Notes under the pieces: generated by a model
The model's database searches: none
What the model was told of the DNA's origin: nothing
Seen by the model: only the letters and a program-made list of their open reading frames with translations
Part shown: one piece after another, positions 60,802-64,000 of the stretch
Numbering within the stretch: position 1 is the stretch's first letter
Layout of the letters: every line of letters begins with the position of its first letter
Made by a program: the position numbers and the translations under genes
Source of the DNA: an uncultured bacterium
GTDB taxonomy: Bacteria; Bacteroidota; Ignavibacteria; Kapaibacteriales; UBA4661
DNA length: 64,000 bases
Reading direction: 5' to 3'
Assembly (NCBI GenBank): GCA_937899715.1
Contig: CALCNX010000035.1
Coordinates: forward strand, 1-64,000

Positions 60802-63273
60802 TTATCGCTGAATAACGACCGGAAGCGCCGCAACGCCTTGTGCGGTCTGCACAAGGAGCATATATGCGCCTGATGCTACTTGCTGCGTCAGAAGACGGTA
60901 TTCGCCCCGTTCGTATTGTCTCGCGCCTTCGGCAAAACGGGTTTGCTGTGTGTATTCGCCTTCAGCAACGGTATTACCCAGAATGTCTTTCAGAATACAG
61001 CGCGTACTAATAGGTTCATCGGTGAGCGGGTCAAGAAGGCGTTCGATAGAGATTGCCACATCGCTGGAAGCCGGATTAGGCTTTGGTTCTGCAAGGCGCA
61101 CTACTTCTATGGTGGATAGATTTGCGGCAAGCACTTGTGAGCCGACCGTTCGCAGAATCACGCGCGTAGAGCAGCGCGAATCTCCGGCAAAATTATTGGA
61201 AACTGCCTCACCTACGAGCGGTATTGCTACTGCTCCACAGGAATCTTCCACGTAGATTGTGTCGCGCCGTGTCCCTAGGTCTCGCGGCGAGAAACAGACC
61301 GTCAGCCGACGTGTGGAGCTGGGGGGCAGAATAAGCGGTATTTGGCTCAGAGCAAGCGAAAATTCGATATTCCGCACAATCGGTATCGTGTTCAGAATAA
61401 CCGACCGCACAGAATCTACATTCTGCAAGACAATGTTGGCGCAGGTTACGCGGTTCAGTCCCGTTGTGTCGAGCTGGAACTCTCCCGATGTGGATTGTAC
61501 GAAAAGCTGCTTACCGAAATCAAGAGCTTGCAGATTGATGGTGTTCGATGTCCAAACGCAACCGTTGTTGTCGGTCAATTCTACGCTGTATGCGCCCGAA
61601 GAGCGCGTAACGAGTTGCCGCGCCGCGCCGATATTGCTTCGCACACCCTCACGCCAACGGTATTGCACAAAGCCTGCGGGAGCTTGCAGCACAGCGCTGT
61701 CGCCAATACAAAAGCGCGTTTGCCTCAGCGAGACAATGTCCGTGTTCGGTCGTGGGAGAATGGTAATTGTTGTGGAAGAGCTTGCCACGCAGCCATTGGG
61801 GTTGCGCACCGAAAGTGTGTATCTGCCGGAGGTTTTCACATCAAGGCTTGTTGTGCGGCTTAATATTGTCCGTCCGTCCGACCACTCATAACCAAAGTCA
61901 GGGGTTTGTAATTCTGATGTAAGCCGAATCGTTGTGCCTTCGCAAGCACGTGGTGGACCACTCAGACTGACGCGGGCTTCAGGACGTGGGAGAAAGGTAA
62001 CTTGTACCGAATCGCTCAGGCTGACGCAGTCATAAACTGTTGCCGTAACGCGGTAGAGACCAGTTTGCCGGACAATAATAGAAGCTGTTGTCGCCCCATT
62101 CGACCAGCGATATTGAGCAAAGCCATTAGAAACACGCAGTTCTACACTGTCTCCTTGGCAATAAAACGGCGACGGCGGAATGGGCTGAATCTTCAGTTCA
62201 CGCTCCGACGGCGGCACGTAGCGATACACTCCTTCACCAATGATAAAACCAAGCGTGTCGTTGACAAAATAGACATCATCAAGGTTTGCACTAGGCGGAA
62301 TCCCACAGTTACGCAATTCCCATGTCTTGCCGGAGTTTTTGGTGTAATATGCCGATGCGTTCAAGCCCGCCGCCCAGCCGATGGAATCATTGAGTAAAAA
62401 TGTACCGAACATTGGTTGACCGGTCGCAAACTCGTTCCACGTTTGCGCTCCATTCGTGGAAGCACGCATACCTCCTCCCATGCCACCGCCGCCACACGTT
62501 GTGCCGGAGTACGGTACAAGGAATACGTTATTGCTGATAGAAAGGTCTTCCTGCCAGACTTTACCGACGCGGGCTGTGCTTGGATAGGATTGTGCAAAGA
62601 TATTCCACGACACGCCGCCATTGAGTGTGCGGAAAATTTGACCGCTCGACACTGCATAGCCCAAGCCTTTGGAGGAGTAGATAATAGCATCGCTCAAGCC
62701 GGAATCGTCATCGGGACCGGAGAACACCGTCCACGTATTACCGCCATTGGTGGTGCGAAGAAAAAGCTGCTGGTCGCCGCAACCGCCGGACATGACAACG
62801 CCTGAATCGCGGTGTGTGAAATAGCAGCCCCACGTGCGAGATTCAACACCGTTCAGAGCAAGCGGCGTGATGTCACGCCACGTACGCCCACCGTCAGCAG
62901 ATTTGAACACGCCACCGGGACCTGTCGCGTAGCCCACCGTAGAATCAGGGAACCACACACCTTCCAGGTGATTGCGGAAATCGCCTTGGTTGTAATTCAG
63001 CCTACCCGGAATCTGCGAGCGTGTCCACGTCCGCCCGCTATCGGTGGTAAACATCGTTCTGCGATAAAAGCCTACAATCCAGCCATAGCGCTGGTTGCTT
63101 GCCAGAAATTGCGCCTCCAACCAGTAATCCGGCACACCGTCAGGAGCAGGTGGAACCTGCACTTGCACCCAATCCTGACGACCAATTTGCGGCGGGCGGG
63201 TCTGAGCAAAAGAACTGTCCTCGAAAGCCAATGCGAAAGCACACACTACCATCATGCGTCGTACAAGCCGCAT
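60802..63273 (-). CDS. Large secreted protein with YCF48-like and Ig-like repeats and T9SS domain
   Basis: This 823-residue protein starts at 63273 (MRLVRRMMVVCAFALAFEDS, signal cleaved near FAQ). Residues about 30-360 form BNR/YCF48-like propeller repeats, recognisable by TTDSGRTWTRSQIPG, SADGGRTWRDITPLA, RTTNGGNTWTVFSG and TKNSGKTWELRNCG. Next come three SprB/Ig-like repeats each with a CxGD or CEGT pattern (FYCQGDSVELRVSNGFAQYR, RACEGTTIRLTSELQ, RFCIGDSAVLQAPAGFVQYR). A choice-of-anchor-type domain (SSTRRLTVCFSPRDLGTRRD) follows, and last a T9SS sorting domain (EPKPNPASSDVAISIERL). It is probably surface-exposed or released; adhesion or polymer binding is inferred from the repeats only. 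Confidence 0.88.
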   Translation of the reverse strand: MRLVRRMMVVCAFALAFEDSSFAQTRPPQIGRQDWVQVQVPPAPDGVPDYWLEAQFLASNQRYGWIVGFYRRTMFTTDSGRTWTRSQIPGRLNYNQGDFRNHLEGVWFPDSTVGYATGPGGVFKSADGGRTWRDITPLALNGVESRTWGCYFTHRDSGVVMSGGCGDQQLFLRTTNGGNTWTVFSGPDDDSGLSDAIIYSSKGLGYAVSSGQIFRTLNGGVSWNIFAQSYPSTARVGKVWQEDLSISNNVFLVPYSGTTCGGGGMGGGMRASTNGAQTWNEFATGQPMFGTFLLNDSIGWAAGLNASAYYTKNSGKTWELRNCGIPPSANLDDVYFVNDTLGFIIGEGVYRYVPPSERELKIQPIPPSPFYCQGDSVELRVSNGFAQYRWSNGATTASIIVRQTGLYRVTATVYDCVSLSDSVQVTFLPRPEARVSLSGPPRACEGTTIRLTSELQTPDFGYEWSDGRTILSRTTSLDVKTSGRYTLSVRNPNGCVASSSTTITILPRPNTDIVSLRQTRFCIGDSAVLQAPAGFVQYRWREGVRSNIGAARQLVTRSSGAYSVELTDNNGCVWTSNTINLQALDFGKQLFVQSTSGEFQLDTTGLNRVTCANIVLQNVDSVRSVILNTIPIVRNIEFSLALSQIPLILPPSSTRRLTVCFSPRDLGTRRDTIYVEDSCGAVAIPLVGEAVSNNFAGDSRCSTRVILRTVGSQVLAANLSTIEVVRLAEPKPNPASSDVAISIERLLDPLTDEPISTRCILKDILGNTVAEGEYTQQTRFAEGARQYERGEYRLLTQQVASGAYMLLVQTAQGVAALPVVIQR

Positions 63274-63376
63274 TACAACATCGCTTGTCGTCGCTCGAAA
63301 GCAAGCGATGACCAGATGATGGAAAGAATTATGCTTGGTTGTCAGGCGCATAGAGGTACTTGTAAATTGACGGTTC

Positions 63377-64000
63377 TTAGCTATTTGCCGTCATGGCGGT
63401 TTTGAGTGTCAGAATATCCTTGATTTCTGTTGGGTCTTGGTCGTTTAAGAGTGCAAGCCAGTAGCTTGTCCAGTCTGCAAGGTAAACGAGAGAGAACATT
63501 TGTTCGACGAGATTACTGCCTTCGGCATGAATTTCAATGAAATTTTTTGCCCGTTCCTGAAGAATATTTTTTGTGGCTTGGAAGCGTACCGCCATGCGAT
63601 TAAGCGTGTCGGGAGTGCGCAAGAACACAATACTGAAGCGCTTTGTGAGGTCACCGGGGAGCACCCAGCTATTGATTTCGTTGTGGTTCATCTCCGGCAC
63701 AATATTGCCAAAAGCCAGATGTTTTCCGTTTTCTTGTATCTGCCCGCGCCAGCGTAAATTCACCGCTTCCAGCACAGGAGCAGAATAGAACACAGGAATC
63801 GTGCCGCGAAGGCGCTCCGCCAGCGCAAAGGCGGGATTGCTCGCGTCAGGCTGTGAGTATTCTTGCGCTTTCGCATCCAAAAACTCCGGCAGTGTGCGCA
63901 AGGATTGCGATAAAGCCTTGTGTGCCTCGCCTGTAATAGCGCCGTGTGAAAGGAGCGTCATGAGCACAGGCATTAGCGAGTAGCCGACAGCGCAGCGCGG
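63377..64000 (-). CDS. Phosphoglucose/phosphomannose isomerase, C-terminal part (cut by window edge)
   Basis: The last 207 codons are present; the 5' end lies beyond base 64000. The visible part begins PRCAVGYSLMPVLMTLLSHG, which corresponds to the PRxxxGYS motif of the bifunctional SIS-domain enzymes, followed by RLRGTIPVFYSAPVLEAVNL, RWRGQIQENGKHLAFGNIVP and EMNHNEINSWV, the second SIS half with catalytic Glu and His. It interconverts glucose-6-P/fructose-6-P and mannose-6-P/fructose-6-P, feeding GDP-mannose and hence GDP-fucose synthesis, which fits the downstream fcl gene. An internal Met is not the true start. Confidence 0.88.
   Translation of the reverse strand, partial: PRCAVGYSLMPVLMTLLSHGAITGEAHKALSQSLRTLPEFLDAKAQEYSQPDASNPAFALAERLRGTIPVFYSAPVLEAVNLRWRGQIQENGKHLAFGNIVPEMNHNEINSWVLPGDLTKRFSIVFLRTPDTLNRMAVRFQATKNILQERAKNFIEIHAEGSNLVEQMFSLVYLADWTSYWLALLNDQDPTEIKDILTLKTAMTANS

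Noticed and set aside
1..64000. tRNA, rRNA or riboswitch genes
   Set aside because: I looked for TPsiC-arm GTTCGANTC, anticodon stems and known riboswitch cores while reading and found none convincing. A covariance-model scan would settle it.
1..64000. Prophage, toxin-antitoxin or defence cluster
   Set aside because: No integrase, capsid, terminase, restriction, CBASS, retron or TA pair was recognised; the AT-rich gene at 54699 is alone and has no identified partner.

Overview
The window reads as a chromosomal segment of a free-living, heterotrophic bacterium of the Bacteroidota/Chlorobiota (FCB) group, possibly a Kapabacteria- or Ignavibacteria-like lineage. This rests on several features. 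Four secreted proteins carry type IX secretion (T9SS) C-terminal sorting domains with YPNP/FPNP/KPNP motifs. A sensor kinase has the two-component-regulator propeller architecture. Many starts lack a Shine-Dalgarno sequence. Base composition is balanced. No photosynthesis genes, rRNA, tRNA, CRISPR array or phage genes were seen. The exact lineage is inference.

Layout. 1-7.2 kb: two secreted proteins (one T9SS-sorted), an isochorismatase-like hydrolase, the wreck of an IS1-type transposase, a DUF4159 protein and a BrkB-like membrane protein. 7.3-12.6 kb: xseB, a GT2/sugar-transferase fusion and accA, tightly overlapping, then a pseudouridine-synthase homologue with a huge Gly/Gln/Asn/Arg/Tyr repeat region and no catalytic Asp. 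12.6-21.5 kb: ubiE/menG, prfB with a programmed +1 frameshift, clpC and a large propeller histidine kinase. 21.6-33.7 kb: a long co-directional run of aldehyde dehydrogenase, a GT-B-like protein, an orphan ABC binding protein, M16 peptidase, sirtuin, lon, rodA, and aguB-aguA for agmatine-to-putrescine conversion. 33.7-40 kb (minus strand): an LplT-Aas-type three-domain fusion, a TPR protein and a carboxymuconolactone-decarboxylase-like protein. 40-48 kb: a chemoreceptor, a flippase, an LRR protein, rplU-rpmA, a photolyase and another T9SS cargo. 48-52 kb: a DUF1800/DUF1501 pair (Tat signal plus T9SS tail), then a MITE-like element. 52-64 kb: glycosyltransferase, FAD oxidoreductase, an AT-rich two-TM orphan, NAD kinase, Xaa-Pro aminopeptidase, pyrophosphatase, ATP-grasp, GDP-fucose synthase, a large T9SS cargo with YCF48-like and Ig-like repeats, and the 3' part of a phosphoglucose/phosphomannose isomerase.

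How the genes fit together. Protein quality control (ClpC, Lon), envelope building (RodA, flippase, glycosyltransferases, GDP-fucose synthase, Aas-like fusion) and surface/secreted proteins dominate. The T9SS machinery itself is not in the window. Mobile traces are small: one decayed transposase and three non-coding inverted-repeat elements between genes. I found no clear, complete undescribed multi-gene system. The most unusual items are the repeat-rich catalytically substituted RluB/RsuA-like protein with an overlapping 44-codon membrane ORF upstream, the truncated Aas fusion, the AT-rich two-TM orphan, and the MITE-like elements.
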